Positions 7,434 to 16,320 of a stretch of DNA of 63,792 bases are shown here, piece by piece. How positions within the stretch are numbered: the stretch's first letter is position 1; each line of letters begins with the position of its first letter. This stretch comes from Spirochaetaceae bacterium. GTDB lineage: Bacteria > Spirochaetota > Spirochaetia > Treponematales > Breznakiellaceae. The stretch lies in assembly GCA_031279015.1 (NCBI GenBank), contig JAITJI010000091.1, forward strand, positions 1 to 63,792. The letters are read 5' to 3'. Below the pieces are notes generated by a model that saw nothing but the letters and a program-made list of their open reading frames with translations, made no database searches and was not told where the DNA came from. The position numbers were made by a program, and so were the translations under genes.

Positions 7434-8621
7434 ATGAATACAGAAATGAAACGGTTTATAAGTTTTTGTTTATGTTTTCTTGTTGCCGTAACCCTTTTTG
7501 GGGCTTCTGAGGAACTGGATATGTATACCAGATTGTACACCTTATCCACTTCAGGGGCTGATCATCTGGGTATTATTCAGCAGGTGGCGGAATCGAACAT
7601 CTCCGATTCTGCTGAATTTTATGCCATGGCCCTGGAACGCCTTCTGGCCAGTTATCCAACCTTGAGCAGTTCTACGGAGAGGGGCTTTGCCGATGAAATT
7701 GCCCGGCGTCTGGCGACGCTTCTGGGGAATGCCAAATACGTTCCCGCCGCGGGAAACCTCTGGCGGGTGGTAAACACCTTTTCCAACCCCCTGGTTCGGG
7801 CGGATGCCATCATGGCCCTGGGCGCTATGGATGCCGTTGCCCTTCTCCCCCAGGTTGTCAAGGTTCTTACGGATCTGAATGAAACCCCCACGGTGGATCG
7901 GCTGGGGGGGGAGCAGATCGCCTTTTCGGCCATTGTGGCCCTGGAGAGCTACAAAGATGCTTCGGGGTATCTGCCGGTATTTCTTGCCTCCGCGGATTCC
8001 GCCTGGTATTCGGAGCGGATAAAAACCCGGGCCAAGGTCGCCTATCCCCGGATTCTGGAGGATCCTTCGGAACCCCTTACCGGGGTGCTCCAGAGCCCTG
8101 CCTATCCCTACGCCATAAAATACATGGCCCTCCAGGCCATAGAGAACACCAATATTTCGGAGGATAAGAAGGCAGCCTTTGCCTTGATCGCCTTTGGGGA
8201 GGCCTGGCGGGCTTCAACCAATGACCGGCAGCAACGGATGATACTGGTGAATATCAGGAAGAGGTCTATCGATATGATCCGCCGTTACAAAACCGGGGAT
8301 GCCGCAGTATACCCCCTGCTGGAGCGTTCCTACCGGGAGGGGGTGGATGAGGAGGAAAAATTGGGGACCATTGCCACTCTGTCAACCCTGGCCACCGAAG
8401 ATTCCGCCAAACTGCTGGGATCTTTCCTCACGATCATCAATCTGAAACTCCAGGATGGCTCCCTCACCCAGGGTGATGAGCGGTTGATCCGGGCGCTCAT
8501 CCCCGCTTTGGGCAATACCGGCCGTACCGAGGCGGCCCCCCCGCTGCGGACGGTGCTCAGTCTAAACTGGACCAACCGGGTAAAGAGCCTTGCCATGGAA
8601 GCGCTGAAAAAGGTACAGTAG
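7434..8621 (+). CDS. Exported HEAT-repeat-like helical protein
   Basis: This protein of 395 residues has an N-terminal signal peptide (FISFCLCFLVAVTLFGAS) and then repeated helical pairs such as VRADAIMALGAMDAVALLPQVV and the C-terminal TEAAPPLRTVLSLNWTNRVKSLAMEALKKV, in the style of HEAT/armadillo repeats. It is probably a periplasmic scaffold protein; no enzyme motif is visible. The start could be ATG 7434 or ATG 7446 (MKRF). The gene stands alone, divergent from the GH5 gene. Confidence 0.75.
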   Translation: MNTEMKRFISFCLCFLVAVTLFGASEELDMYTRLYTLSTSGADHLGIIQQVAESNISDSAEFYAMALERLLASYPTLSSSTERGFADEIARRLATLLGNAKYVPAAGNLWRVVNTFSNPLVRADAIMALGAMDAVALLPQVVKVLTDLNETPTVDRLGGEQIAFSAIVALESYKDASGYLPVFLASADSAWYSERIKTRAKVAYPRILEDPSEPLTGVLQSPAYPYAIKYMALQAIENTNISEDKKAAFALIAFGEAWRASTNDRQQRMILVNIRKRSIDMIRRYKTGDAAVYPLLERSYREGVDEEEKLGTIATLSTLATEDSAKLLGSFLTIINLKLQDGSLTQGDERLIRALIPALGNTGRTEAAPPLRTVLSLNWTNRVKSLAMEALKKVQ

Positions 8622-8646
8622 GGGGTCCCGGGCTCGGTCAGGAAAC

Positions 8647-8674
8647 CCCTGCACAAGCCCCCTGGGGTGCAGGG
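8647..8674. terminator. Hairpin between convergent genes
   Basis: CCCTGCAC (8647-8654) pairs perfectly with GTGCAGGG (8667-8674) around a 12-nt loop. It lies in the 126-bp gap between the HEAT-repeat gene and the convergent ptsN-like gene. No T-run follows on either strand. Confidence 0.5.
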
Positions 8675-8747
8675 AGCGTCCGGCTGTTCCCCGGTTTAAG
8701 GTCCGTGCAGAAAATGCCTGGCGTTTTATCCCTGTCCGGGTTCTTAG

Positions 8748-9194
8748 CTATTCAGCGAGGATTCGCAGAATCTCTTCCGCTGATGCGGCCTTGAGGATCT
8801 CCGCCCGTTTTTCGGAGCTCTTAAAGAGCAGGCTGATCTCCGCAAGGAACTGCAAATGGGGACCCGTTTTTTCCAGGGGAGAAAGGGTCATGATGAATAT
8901 CCTGCAAGGTTCGTGGTCTAGCGAATCAAATTCAATAGGATTATCGGAGATACCGATGCAGGCAACCAGGTCATGAATGGTGGCGCTCTTACCATGGGGA
9001 ATAGCGATACCGTGTTTCATACCGGTGGACATCTTCTGTTCCCGCTCCATAACCGCCGTATAGGCCGCTGCCCGGTCCTGAATTTTTTTCGCAGAGACCA
9101 GCACGTCAAGCAGTTCATTGATCACAGTCTCTTTTGTGGTCCCTTTGAGATGCAAATTTATTGTTTCTTTGGTAAGTACTGTTTTCAGATTCAT
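8748..9194 (-). CDS. ptsN: PTS EIIA protein of the fructose/nitrogen class (PtsN-like)
   Basis: A 148-residue stand-alone EIIA domain with the phospho-accepting histidine in HGIAIPHGKS. Proteins of this class take phosphate from HPr or NPr and usually regulate rather than transport. No permease (EIIB/EIIC) or HPr gene is adjacent, which supports a regulatory role. There is no Shine-Dalgarno sequence. A -10 hexamer ends 6 bp before the ATG, so the transcript is predicted to be leaderless. Confidence 0.88.
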   Translation of the reverse strand: MNLKTVLTKETINLHLKGTTKETVINELLDVLVSAKKIQDRAAAYTAVMEREQKMSTGMKHGIAIPHGKSATIHDLVACIGISDNPIEFDSLDHEPCRIFIMTLSPLEKTGPHLQFLAEISLLFKSSEKRAEILKAASAEEILRILAE

Positions 9195-9200
9195 AAGAAA

Positions 9201-9229
9201 AGTTTAGAGCCAATAGCTTGAAAAGTCAA
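9201..9229 (-). promoter_or_regulatory. Leaderless promoter of the ptsN-like gene
   Basis: On the minus strand, TTGACT (9229-9224), 17 bp, TAAACT (9206-9201), then 6 bp to ATG 9194. The predicted start nucleotide is the A of the ATG, and no ribosome site exists. Confidence 0.6.
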
Positions 9230-9252
9230 GGATTTAGAATCAGGATTTTGGT

Positions 9253-10602
9253 ATGAACAACAGACAGGATGAAAAATTTGTCCGGATGACCGGGGAGCCG
9301 GTAGAGAAGTTGGTTTGCAGCCTGGCCCTTCCCTCCATGGCGATCATGCTGATCTCCGCCTTTTACAACATGGCGGATACCTATTTTGTAGGTTCCCTGG
9401 GAACCAGCGCCGTGGCCGCCGTGGGGGTGGTTTTTCCTCTGATGGCGGTGATACAGGCCATGGGCTTTTTTTTTGGTCACGGATCGGGAAACTACATCTC
9501 CCGGCAGCTTGGGGCACGAGAGGTTGAGGCGGCATCCAAAATGGCGGCCACGGGTTTTTTCTCCGCCCTGATCCTGGGCGCCTTTCTGGGGGTCCTGGGG
9601 CTCGTCTTCATCGGGCCCCTGGGACGGCTCCTTGGGGCTACCCCTACCATTCTTCCCTACGCCCGGGACTATATGCGGTTTATCCTGATCGGCGCGCCCT
9701 GGATGGCGGGTTCCCTGGTGCTGAACAACCAGCTCCGTTTCCAGGGGAGCGCCGCCTATGGTATGGCAGGGATGATCTCCGGCGCGGTTCTCAATACGAT
9801 CCTGGACCCCATCTTTATCTTCGGCCTGGGCCTTGGGGTAACCGGGGCTTCCCTGGCTACCGCCGTAAGCCAGGGCATCGGCTGTATTATCCTGGTGCTG
9901 GGGACCTTCCGCAGGGACAACCTCCCCATCCGGTTCCGCGGATTCTGCCCAAGTCCCGGTAATTACCGGGAGATGGTCCGGGGCGGCCTTCCCTCCCTCT
10001 TCAGACAGGGTCTGGCCAGTGTAGCTTCCATCCTGATCAACCATGCCGCCGGGGCCTACGGCGATGCGGCTATTGCAGCAATTACGATTGTTAACCGGGT
10101 TAGCATGTTTGCCGCTTCCGCCCTGGTAGGCTTTGGGCAGGGGTTTCAGCCCGTATGCGGTTTTAACTACGGAGCAAAGCTCTATGGCCGGGTGAAAAAG
10201 GCCTTTTGGTTTTGCGTAAAAATCTCTTTCGTGGCCCTGTTTTTTATTGCAGCAGCGATCTTTATCTTTGCCCCCCAGGTTATTGCCCTCTTTCGTCGGG
10301 GAGACGCCGAGGTTATCCGGATAGGCGTCCTTTCGCTGCGCATCCACTGCCTCGTGTTTCCCCTTACCGGCTGGGTGGTCCTCTGCAACATGATGATGCA
10401 GACCATCGGCAAACCCCTGGAGGCCAGCCTTTTGGCTATGTCCCGGCAGGGGCTCTTCCTCGTGCCCTTTCTGTACATCCTCAACCCCCTCTTCGGCTTG
10501 CTGGGAATACAGATCTGTCAACCCGCCTCCGACCTGGCGGCCTTTTTCTTCTCCATCCCCATTGCCGTCAAGGTGTTGAAAGGTATGAGGGATGAATATT
10601 GA
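9253..10602 (+). CDS. MATE family multidrug efflux transporter
   Basis: A 449-residue integral membrane protein with about 12 hydrophobic segments in two homologous halves. The first half begins with the typical ALPSMAIMLISAFYNMADTYFVG, followed by GVVFPLMAVIQAMGFFFGHGSGNYISRQLG. MATE proteins export cationic drugs or metabolites in exchange for Na+ or H+. Within the family it looks closest to the MepA/NorM-like bacterial branch; the substrate is unknown. An AGGA site lies 7 bp upstream. The next gene starts 30 bp downstream but has its own promoter. Confidence 0.92.
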   Translation: MNNRQDEKFVRMTGEPVEKLVCSLALPSMAIMLISAFYNMADTYFVGSLGTSAVAAVGVVFPLMAVIQAMGFFFGHGSGNYISRQLGAREVEAASKMAATGFFSALILGAFLGVLGLVFIGPLGRLLGATPTILPYARDYMRFILIGAPWMAGSLVLNNQLRFQGSAAYGMAGMISGAVLNTILDPIFIFGLGLGVTGASLATAVSQGIGCIILVLGTFRRDNLPIRFRGFCPSPGNYREMVRGGLPSLFRQGLASVASILINHAAGAYGDAAIAAITIVNRVSMFAASALVGFGQGFQPVCGFNYGAKLYGRVKKAFWFCVKISFVALFFIAAAIFIFAPQVIALFRRGDAEVIRIGVLSLRIHCLVFPLTGWVVLCNMMMQTIGKPLEASLLAMSRQGLFLVPFLYILNPLFGLLGIQICQPASDLAAFFFSIPIAVKVLKGMRDEY

Positions 10603-10626
10603 AAATTTCTTTTTTTTGGGTATAGT
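10599..10626 (+). promoter_or_regulatory. Leaderless promoter of the TPR gene
   Basis: TTGAAA (10599-10604), 16 bp, TATAGT (10621-10626), then 6 bp to ATG 10633. Both hexamers match the sigma-70 consensus at 5 of 6 positions. There is no Shine-Dalgarno sequence, and the -35 overlaps the end of the MATE gene. Confidence 0.68.
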
Positions 10627-10632
10627 TATACC

Positions 10633-11322
10633 ATGCAATCGAAGCAGGTTGTTTACCATTGTATTATCTCCTTTTTTATTGTAGTCATGCCGGTTTGCTC
10701 CCAGGAACTCCCCGGCGTCTCCCGCCGTGATGCCCTGCAAAATTACCGTATCGGCCGGGACCTGGAAGCCCGGAACCGTATGGCTGAGGCTGAGATCTAC
10801 TACAATGAGGCGGTACGGATATGCAATGACGAAATTGCCCGGAATCCCTCCAACATGGATTCCTATACGGTTCTGACCTGGACTCTGCAGCGCCAGGGGA
10901 AGTATACGGAGGTGATAAACTGGGGTGAGCAGGGCCAGCGGATAGGGGGTACCGATTACCGAATCATAGAGACCATGGGGGAAGCGTATTTTTACCTGAC
11001 CAATTACGATCTGTCCCTACAGTTCATGCAGCGCTATGTTAATTTCCTGCCCCAGGGGGAACGGACATCGGTAGCCTACTTTTTTATTGGGGAAATTTAC
11101 CGGCTCCGGAGGAAATTCCGGCATGCCGATATTGCCTATACCACCGCTGTCCGTCTGGATCCGGGATCCGCCCTCTGGTGGTACCGCCTGGGGACGGTCC
11201 GGGAATCCGCCGGCGAATACGCCCCCGCGGCAGAAGCCTATGAACGGGCCCTGCGGCTCAATCCAAACTACCGGGAGGCAAATGAAGGCCTGGCCCGGTC
11301 CCGCCAGTCCGGCCAAGGGTAA
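10633..11322 (+). CDS. Exported TPR-repeat protein
   Basis: A 229-residue protein with an N-terminal hydrophobic export signal (IISFFIVVMPVCSQ). At least three tetratricopeptide repeats follow, for example RMAEAEIYYNEAVRICNDEI and GEYAPAAEAYERALRLNPNY. TPRs mediate protein-protein contacts, and the protein is probably a periplasmic assembly factor. The MPVCS segment may be a loose lipobox (Cys about 22). The ATG is predicted to be the first transcribed nucleotide. Confidence 0.8.
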   Translation: MQSKQVVYHCIISFFIVVMPVCSQELPGVSRRDALQNYRIGRDLEARNRMAEAEIYYNEAVRICNDEIARNPSNMDSYTVLTWTLQRQGKYTEVINWGEQGQRIGGTDYRIIETMGEAYFYLTNYDLSLQFMQRYVNFLPQGERTSVAYFFIGEIYRLRRKFRHADIAYTTAVRLDPGSALWWYRLGTVRESAGEYAPAAEAYERALRLNPNYREANEGLARSRQSGQG

Positions 11323-11415
11323 TGTCCGCAAGGCAGATCCATCCGGTCATGGTCCCCCCTTCACCCCGCCCCGGGACCGTTTCCCCGGGCCGCCGGACCC
11401 GGGTTTACCTGGGGC

Positions 11416-11904
11416 TTAACGGCCATGGCAGTGTTTGTATTTTTTCCCGCTGCCGCAGGGACAGGGATCGTTTCTGCCGATCTTCGGACCGGCCCGGACG
11501 ACTGTTTTTGGAGCCACTTCCCCGTCTTCGTAGAACCATTGGCCTTCCACCCGTCTGAATTGCCCCTGTTCATGGTGAACATCCCTCAGGCCGTTCCGCT
11601 CATAGGTCGCTTCGAATTCCACAACGCCGTCGTCGTCTTCGGGGCCGCCCCTGGTAACGGAGAGGATCCTAAGCCCCAGCCATTGGGATTGTTCACTCCA
11701 ATTCCGGGTCTGCTTTGCGTCAATTGCCTGCCGGCCTTCTTCCCGCAGACAGGTTTCGATGATGTAGTCTATAGCGTGTTCGGCATAGGCGGAGTAGCGG
11801 CTGCGCATAAGGGCCTCCGCGGTGGGAGGCTTTTTGATCCCCCTGATATAGGGCTCGCAGCATTCGGCGTAGGGAAGGCCCGAATTGCAGGGACAGGATT
11901 TCAT
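11416..11904 (-). CDS. YchJ/UPF0225 family protein with SEC-C zinc motifs
   Basis: A 162-residue cytoplasmic protein with a cysteine-rich motif at each end: N-terminal [13 protein letters not shown] and C-terminal [16 protein letters not shown], the zinc-binding SEC-C motif also found at the end of SecA. The middle carries the YchJ-type NTF2-like region ([19 protein letters not shown]). Its biochemical role is not known to me. AGGAG lies 6 bp before the ATG. It is 26 bp downstream of thrC on the same strand and may be co-transcribed with it. Confidence 0.85.
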   Translation of the reverse strand: MKSCPCNSGLPYAECCEPYIRGIKKPPTAEALMRSRYSAYAEHAIDYIIETCLREEGRQAIDAKQTRNWSEQSQWLGLRILSVTRGGPEDDDGVVEFEATYERNGLRDVHHEQGQFRRVEGQWFYEDGEVAPKTVVRAGPKIGRNDPCPCGSGKKYKHCHGR

Positions 11905-11930
11905 GGCGTACTCCTTTTTTTAGCGGGGGT

Positions 11931-13301
11931 TTACAGGGTCTCCAGGACCTCAACCAGGGTGGAGAGATCCGCCGGAATGGTCAGGAATTCCGGGACCCGT
12001 TGCATCGCCTGCTTAAGGGAATTGGGAACGGGAAGGGGACCGGTAAGGGGCTCCACGGTTTCGGCAAATTTAGCGGGATGGGCGGTAGCCAATACCGCCA
12101 GGGGGCCGCTGTTGGAGGAAGACCGGGGTACAAGGTTGTCCGCCGCCTCCCAGCCCACGGCCCCATGGGGATCCAGAAAGTACCCGTATTTTTCCCGCAC
12201 CCGGAAAATGGCCTTACGGGTGTCCAGGTCGGAAACAGAGGTTCCCCGGATATCCTGCCGCAGGGTTTCGTAGGACCAGTGGGCGGACATCCGTTCAAAG
12301 TTGCTTGGGGCTCCCACGTCCATGGCGTTGGATATGGTTGGCCGGGATGGCCGGGCTTCGTAAAGCCCCGTGGCAAGGTAATCCGGTACGGTTTTGTTGA
12401 TGTTGGTGGCGGCGATGAAGCCAAGTATGGGGGCCTCCATCTTCATGGCGTACAACCCTGCGGTGAGATTCCCAAAGTTACCGCTGGGTACGCAGAAACT
12501 AATCGGTTGTCCCGCCTCTGTTTTTTCCGGTTCAGTCTCCGTTATCCGTGAAACCAGGCGGGGAGTGGCCTCGCCGTCATCATCGACACGGCCCGCAAAG
12601 GCCTTGCCCGCCGCCGCGGCGTAGTACACCGCCTGGGGGATGAGCCGGGATATATTGATGGAGTTGGCCGAAGAGAGGACCAGCCGCTTCTGTAGTTCCT
12701 TGTCGCTGAAGGCGGCCTTTACCAGCCGCTGGCAGTCGTCAAAGCTCCCCTCCACCGCCAGGGCGCTAATGTTTCCGCCAAGGCCGGCGATCTGCCGCTC
12801 CTGGAGGGGGGAAACCCGGCCTTTGGGGTAGAGTACGGTCACTGAGATGCCGGGTATGCCAAAAAACCCGTCCGCCACGGCGCCTCCGGTATCCCCTGAT
12901 GTGGCAACCAGGATACGCAGGGGCCTGTCTTCATTCCGGCGGAGCCAGGAAAAAGCCCGGGCCATAAAACGGGCGCCAAAATCCTTAAAAGCCGCGGTAG
13001 GGCCATGAAAAAGTTCCAGCACCAGACGGTCTCCCACGGGGATCAGGGGCGCCTCAAAGGAATAGGCGGAAAGTACCAGATCCATGAGCTGCGAGTCGGG
13101 GATCTCCGGATGGACAAAGGGTTTTATGGTTTCAAAGGCAATATCGTGAAAGCGCATGGTCCCCAGGGATGAACGGACCGCCGCCGGATAGGGCGGAATG
13201 TTCTCGGGGATAAAAAGGCCTCCGTCCGGGGCAAGGCCCGTCAGGGCGGCGGTTTCAAAATTTACCGGATGAGACCGATTCCGGGTGCTGTAGTAACGCA
13301 T
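11931..13301 (-). CDS. thrC: Threonine synthase
   Basis: A 456-residue PLP enzyme that converts O-phosphohomoserine to threonine. It begins with MRYYSTRNRS and LAPDGGLFIPENIP, typical of the shorter bacterial ThrC class, and carries the PLP lysine in TAAFKDFGARFMARAF plus the phosphate-binding SGDTGGAV. ATG 13301 has AGAGGA upstream; an in-frame extension to 13334 lacks a ribosome site. No other threonine genes are adjacent. Confidence 0.93.
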   Translation of the reverse strand: MRYYSTRNRSHPVNFETAALTGLAPDGGLFIPENIPPYPAAVRSSLGTMRFHDIAFETIKPFVHPEIPDSQLMDLVLSAYSFEAPLIPVGDRLVLELFHGPTAAFKDFGARFMARAFSWLRRNEDRPLRILVATSGDTGGAVADGFFGIPGISVTVLYPKGRVSPLQERQIAGLGGNISALAVEGSFDDCQRLVKAAFSDKELQKRLVLSSANSINISRLIPQAVYYAAAAGKAFAGRVDDDGEATPRLVSRITETEPEKTEAGQPISFCVPSGNFGNLTAGLYAMKMEAPILGFIAATNINKTVPDYLATGLYEARPSRPTISNAMDVGAPSNFERMSAHWSYETLRQDIRGTSVSDLDTRKAIFRVREKYGYFLDPHGAVGWEAADNLVPRSSSNSGPLAVLATAHPAKFAETVEPLTGPLPVPNSLKQAMQRVPEFLTIPADLSTLVEVLETL

Positions 13302-13366
13302 GTTTCCTCTCTTTGGACTGGCGTCCTGATGCATACCAAAAACACGGCCGGATGGTCATGTTTTTT

Positions 13367-14455
13367 TTAGCGCAGTTTTTTTCGCAGTTTCCGCCGGCTT
13401 TTCCGGTTCGCCGCCTTTTCCGCCTTCCGGTCGGCGTTTCCTTCGGGCCTGCCGGCAGGATTGTCCCTGGCCCTTCCGGCATAGTTTCCCCCGGATGAAG
13501 GGTAGATCAGGACCGGTTTACTATTCGGCAGCCGGGACGCCACAATCAGCCACAGGACACCCGTGAGGATCATCATAAAATTAAAAATTTGGCCGGTGGT
13601 GAAGTTGAAAAGGGAAGAAAACAGGGCCGGAGGAAGGCCGTCATGGACAAACTGAATCCGGTACCCCAGATCGGCATCGGGCTCCCTGAAGTATTCCAGG
13701 ATAAAACGGAAAAAACCGTAACCCAGAAGGTAGAGACCGCTGAGGAACCCCTTAAAGGGTTTCCGGTTCCGTACCAGCCAGATGATGATCCAGAGCAGGA
13801 TCCCCTCAAAAAAGGCTTCGTATAGTTGGGAAGGGTGACGGGGCAGATTTATCAGGGCGCTCCCGTCGGGAATGGGGATCCCCGCCCGGTCCGCCGCCTC
13901 CCGGACCCAGGGTTCCTGAACCGAAAAACGCTGGGCGTTTGGGAAGATCATCCCCAGGGGGCCGGCGCTTACCCGGCCATAGAGTTCGCCGTTGATAAAA
14001 TTACCGATCCGGCCAAAGGTATAGCCCAGAGGGATGCTGGCGGCGAACATATCGCCGGTTTCCCGGTAATCAAAACCCTTTACCGTTGAATAGATGAGAA
14101 TCGCCAGGATGCCGCCGATGACCCCTCCGTGGTAACTCATACCCTGGAGGCCCGTAAACTGCCCGTTCCGGAAGGGCCAGAAGATGAGCCAGGGCTGTCG
14201 CTGGTAGATATCGCTGGTTTCATAGACCAGGGTGGCAAAGATCCGGGCCCCCAGAAGCAGCGCCAGGATTCCCCAAAGGAAAAGCCCCGACAGCTCATCT
14301 TCCGTCATGGGAAAATGCCGTTCCCGTACCTGTTTCCGGTACAGGAGAAAGGCGATGCCAAAGGCCACCACGTACATGAGCCCGTACCAGCGGATGGGAA
14401 GTCCGGGAATTATCTCCGGGGAGAGCCAGGGCGGAAACTGAAGGGCTAGCAGCAT
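13367..14455 (-). CDS. lgt: Prolipoprotein diacylglyceryl transferase
   Basis: This 362-residue, seven-helix membrane enzyme attaches diacylglycerol to the lipobox cysteine of prolipoproteins. The Lgt signature GRIGNFINGELYGR is present, along with the conserved His in SYHGGVIGG, HPSQLYEA and the Arg of YFREPDA. It is longer than most Lgt proteins because of a ~70-residue C-terminal extension that ends very basic (RKAEKAANRKSRRKLRKK) and is probably cytoplasmic. It handles the many lipoproteins in this window. GGAGG precedes the start, and the upstream FlhG-like gene ends 11 bp away. Confidence 0.95.
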   Translation of the reverse strand: MLLALQFPPWLSPEIIPGLPIRWYGLMYVVAFGIAFLLYRKQVRERHFPMTEDELSGLFLWGILALLLGARIFATLVYETSDIYQRQPWLIFWPFRNGQFTGLQGMSYHGGVIGGILAILIYSTVKGFDYRETGDMFAASIPLGYTFGRIGNFINGELYGRVSAGPLGMIFPNAQRFSVQEPWVREAADRAGIPIPDGSALINLPRHPSQLYEAFFEGILLWIIIWLVRNRKPFKGFLSGLYLLGYGFFRFILEYFREPDADLGYRIQFVHDGLPPALFSSLFNFTTGQIFNFMMILTGVLWLIVASRLPNSKPVLIYPSSGGNYAGRARDNPAGRPEGNADRKAEKAANRKSRRKLRKKLR

Positions 14456-14466
14456 GGGACCTCCCG

Positions 14467-15612
14467 TTATATCCTGAAACCCTGGGACAAGGCCCCGGCC
14501 AGTTTCAGTTTTAAAAAGTTATTTTCTTTTTTCAGCTTTGACAGTTCGATCTGCTGGGACTTTATCGTTTCCAGAAGGTCTCCTTGGGACAGAGCCCCGG
14601 AATTGAGCAGTTCTTCCACATATTCGGTTTTGCTTTCAAAGTCTATTTCCGCTTCCGTCGCCGCTTCCTGGAAGCTGTCGTTGATATCCTGTTCATTCAG
14701 GATAAAATCCTCCTCACCGGTTTCAAGGATCTTGTCGGCTATCCGGTAAATTGCCTGGGAGAGGATTGCGTGGGGCTTGTAGAGCACCACCGGCAGCCGG
14801 GACGCCAGGGCGGTGTCCTGGATCACATCCCGGTAGATGACTCCCAGATGTTCAATTCTGATGTCCAGGTATTCCTCACAGGATCGGCGTATCTTCATGG
14901 CCACGTCGGCATCCTTGGGGTTGTCGATCATGTTCATGATCAACCGGGGGTGAAAACGCCGGATCTGAGCTTCAAACCTGGCATGGGCTTCCGGGTCGAG
15001 CTTCTTTATCTCCGTCAGCATCTGGGGAATGTAGGATTTCCGCTGCCCTGAGCCATCCTTCCGGATCTGTTCAAGATACCCGTAGGCTGCGCTTCCCCGG
15101 ACAAAAACGGAGTACATCAGTCTGAATACCGTATTTTTCAGAAACACATAGGCGTTGAGAATGGCGGTTACTGCCGGAGCGGTGACCACGATTCCCTGGC
15201 CGGAGAGGAGAAAGAAGTCCAGGATGGACTGGTGGGTTCCCGCCCCCAGATCCAGGATCAGGATGTCTGTATCATCTTTCAGGGCCAGCAACCGTTTGAT
15301 CAGGGATTTGCGCTGGGCAGGCTTCAGGGTAGCCATACCGGGGATCTCCCCATCGCCGGGGATGAATCGCAGTCCCCGTACATCCGTATCGGCGATGATC
15401 CGGGAAAAGTCTGACCGGGTATCGTTTAAAAAGGTGCCGATTCCCGCTGCCGGAGCCCGGTGCCCAATTACCAGGTGCAGGTTGGAGGCTCCCAGATCAA
15501 GGTCCGCCAGGACCACCCGCTGCCCCGCCTGGGCAAAGGCTACCCCCAGATTTGCCGCTACCAGGGACTTTCCGACCCCCCCCTTACCGCTTGCCACCGG
15601 AATTATCCGCAT
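14467..15612 (-). CDS. MinD/FlhG-type P-loop ATPase with C-terminal coiled coil
   Basis: A protein of about 381 residues. The deviant Walker A motif VASGKGGVGKSLVAANLG and DLDLGASNLHLVIG mark a MinD/ParA-superfamily ATPase of the FlhG (YlxH) kind, which in spirochaetes helps set flagellar number or position. The C-terminus adds an acidic segment and a coiled coil (LLETIKSQQIELSKLKKENNFLKLKLAG). No flhF or flagellar gene is adjacent, so the flagellar role is inferred from family only. Start is ATG 15612 or 15615, with GGAGG just upstream; the upstream gene's TGA overlaps it (ATGATG), suggesting translational coupling. Confidence 0.82.
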   Translation of the reverse strand: MRIIPVASGKGGVGKSLVAANLGVAFAQAGQRVVLADLDLGASNLHLVIGHRAPAAGIGTFLNDTRSDFSRIIADTDVRGLRFIPGDGEIPGMATLKPAQRKSLIKRLLALKDDTDILILDLGAGTHQSILDFFLLSGQGIVVTAPAVTAILNAYVFLKNTVFRLMYSVFVRGSAAYGYLEQIRKDGSGQRKSYIPQMLTEIKKLDPEAHARFEAQIRRFHPRLIMNMIDNPKDADVAMKIRRSCEEYLDIRIEHLGVIYRDVIQDTALASRLPVVLYKPHAILSQAIYRIADKILETGEEDFILNEQDINDSFQEAATEAEIDFESKTEYVEELLNSGALSQGDLLETIKSQQIELSKLKKENNFLKLKLAGALSQGFRI

Positions 15613-16157
15613 CATAAACCTCCGTTTCGGAAACTCTGCACCGTGGTCCCCGCCGTATGGGTAGAGGTTACATGGCCGGCCTGCTTGACCGACTCTGCGG
15701 CAATTTGGGTAAAATCGCCGGGAACGGAGGAGGGAAGCTTCCCGTCTTTCCGGTTTAACCGGTTCCGGAGCAAGAAACATCCCATCACGGAGAGGGTATC
15801 GGTGATGATCAGGAAAAGCACCCAGAGTCCTGAAATGTAACGCCCAATCTGATCCCTGTCGATTCCGGGCAGCACAAAGAACAGCCAGCCCAAACCCGAC
15901 GCCACTATCACGATTTTTCCGGCGATGTAGAGGGTAATGTAGGGGTTATAGGCGGAAAAACGGAGCCACAAGAAAAGGGTCATCAACGGAAAAAGAGCAT
16001 TCGGCGCAGTGTATACCAGCAGGGGGAATATCCCTCCGGATTCTGCGGTATCGACTCCCAAAAAGGGCAATAAAATAGCCCAGAATCCAATCAACAGCAA
16101 CAACCGGATACCGTCATAAATAAAAAGGGCAAGCCGGAGGGGCCGGTATTCTTTCAT
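15612..16157 (-). CDS. Four-helix membrane protein, unknown function
   Basis: A 181-residue protein with four predicted membrane segments (about 9-31, 40-62, 73-95 and 105-125), then a ~55-residue soluble tail rich in Ser and Thr. I recognise no family. It overlaps the start of the FlhG-like gene and is probably in one transcript with it and lgt. ATG 16157 has no Shine-Dalgarno sequence, but a strong promoter ends 7 bp upstream, which decides this start over longer in-frame versions. Confidence 0.72.
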   Translation of the reverse strand: MKEYRPLRLALFIYDGIRLLLLIGFWAILLPFLGVDTAESGGIFPLLVYTAPNALFPLMTLFLWLRFSAYNPYITLYIAGKIVIVASGLGWLFFVLPGIDRDQIGRYISGLWVLFLIITDTLSVMGCFLLRNRLNRKDGKLPSSVPGDFTQIAAESVKQAGHVTSTHTAGTTVQSFRNGGL

Positions 16158-16164
16158 ATATAAA

Positions 16165-16193
16165 AATCTACGGTTCTCCGGGAGAAGGGTCAA
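16165..16193 (-). promoter_or_regulatory. Leaderless promoter of the four-helix membrane protein operon
   Basis: On the minus strand, TTGACC (16193-16188), 17 bp, TAGATT (16170-16165), then 7 bp to ATG 16157. The -35 matches at 5 of 6 positions. No ribosome site is present. Confidence 0.62.
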
Positions 16194-16253
16194 GGGGGTC
16201 CCCTGCCTTCCTGCAAAGGGGTTCGTTTCATTTTTCTCTGTTGTCAGGATCTG

Positions 16254-16282
16254 TTGATCCACCGGTATCCGGTATATACTAT
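16254..16282 (+). promoter_or_regulatory. Promoter of phosphofructokinase gene
   Basis: TTGATC (16254-16259), 17 bp, TACTAT (16277-16282). The expected leader is about 30 nt and contains the AGGGGG site before ATG 16321. Confidence 0.55.
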
Positions 16283-16320
16283 ACAGTAGGATATTAGATA
16301 CAATTATATAGGGGGTTCTC

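Noticed and set aside
9226-10740. Long minus-strand frame opposite the MATE gene
   Set aside because: Antisense shadow with a charged, low-complexity translation; the plus strand encodes a full 12-helix transporter.
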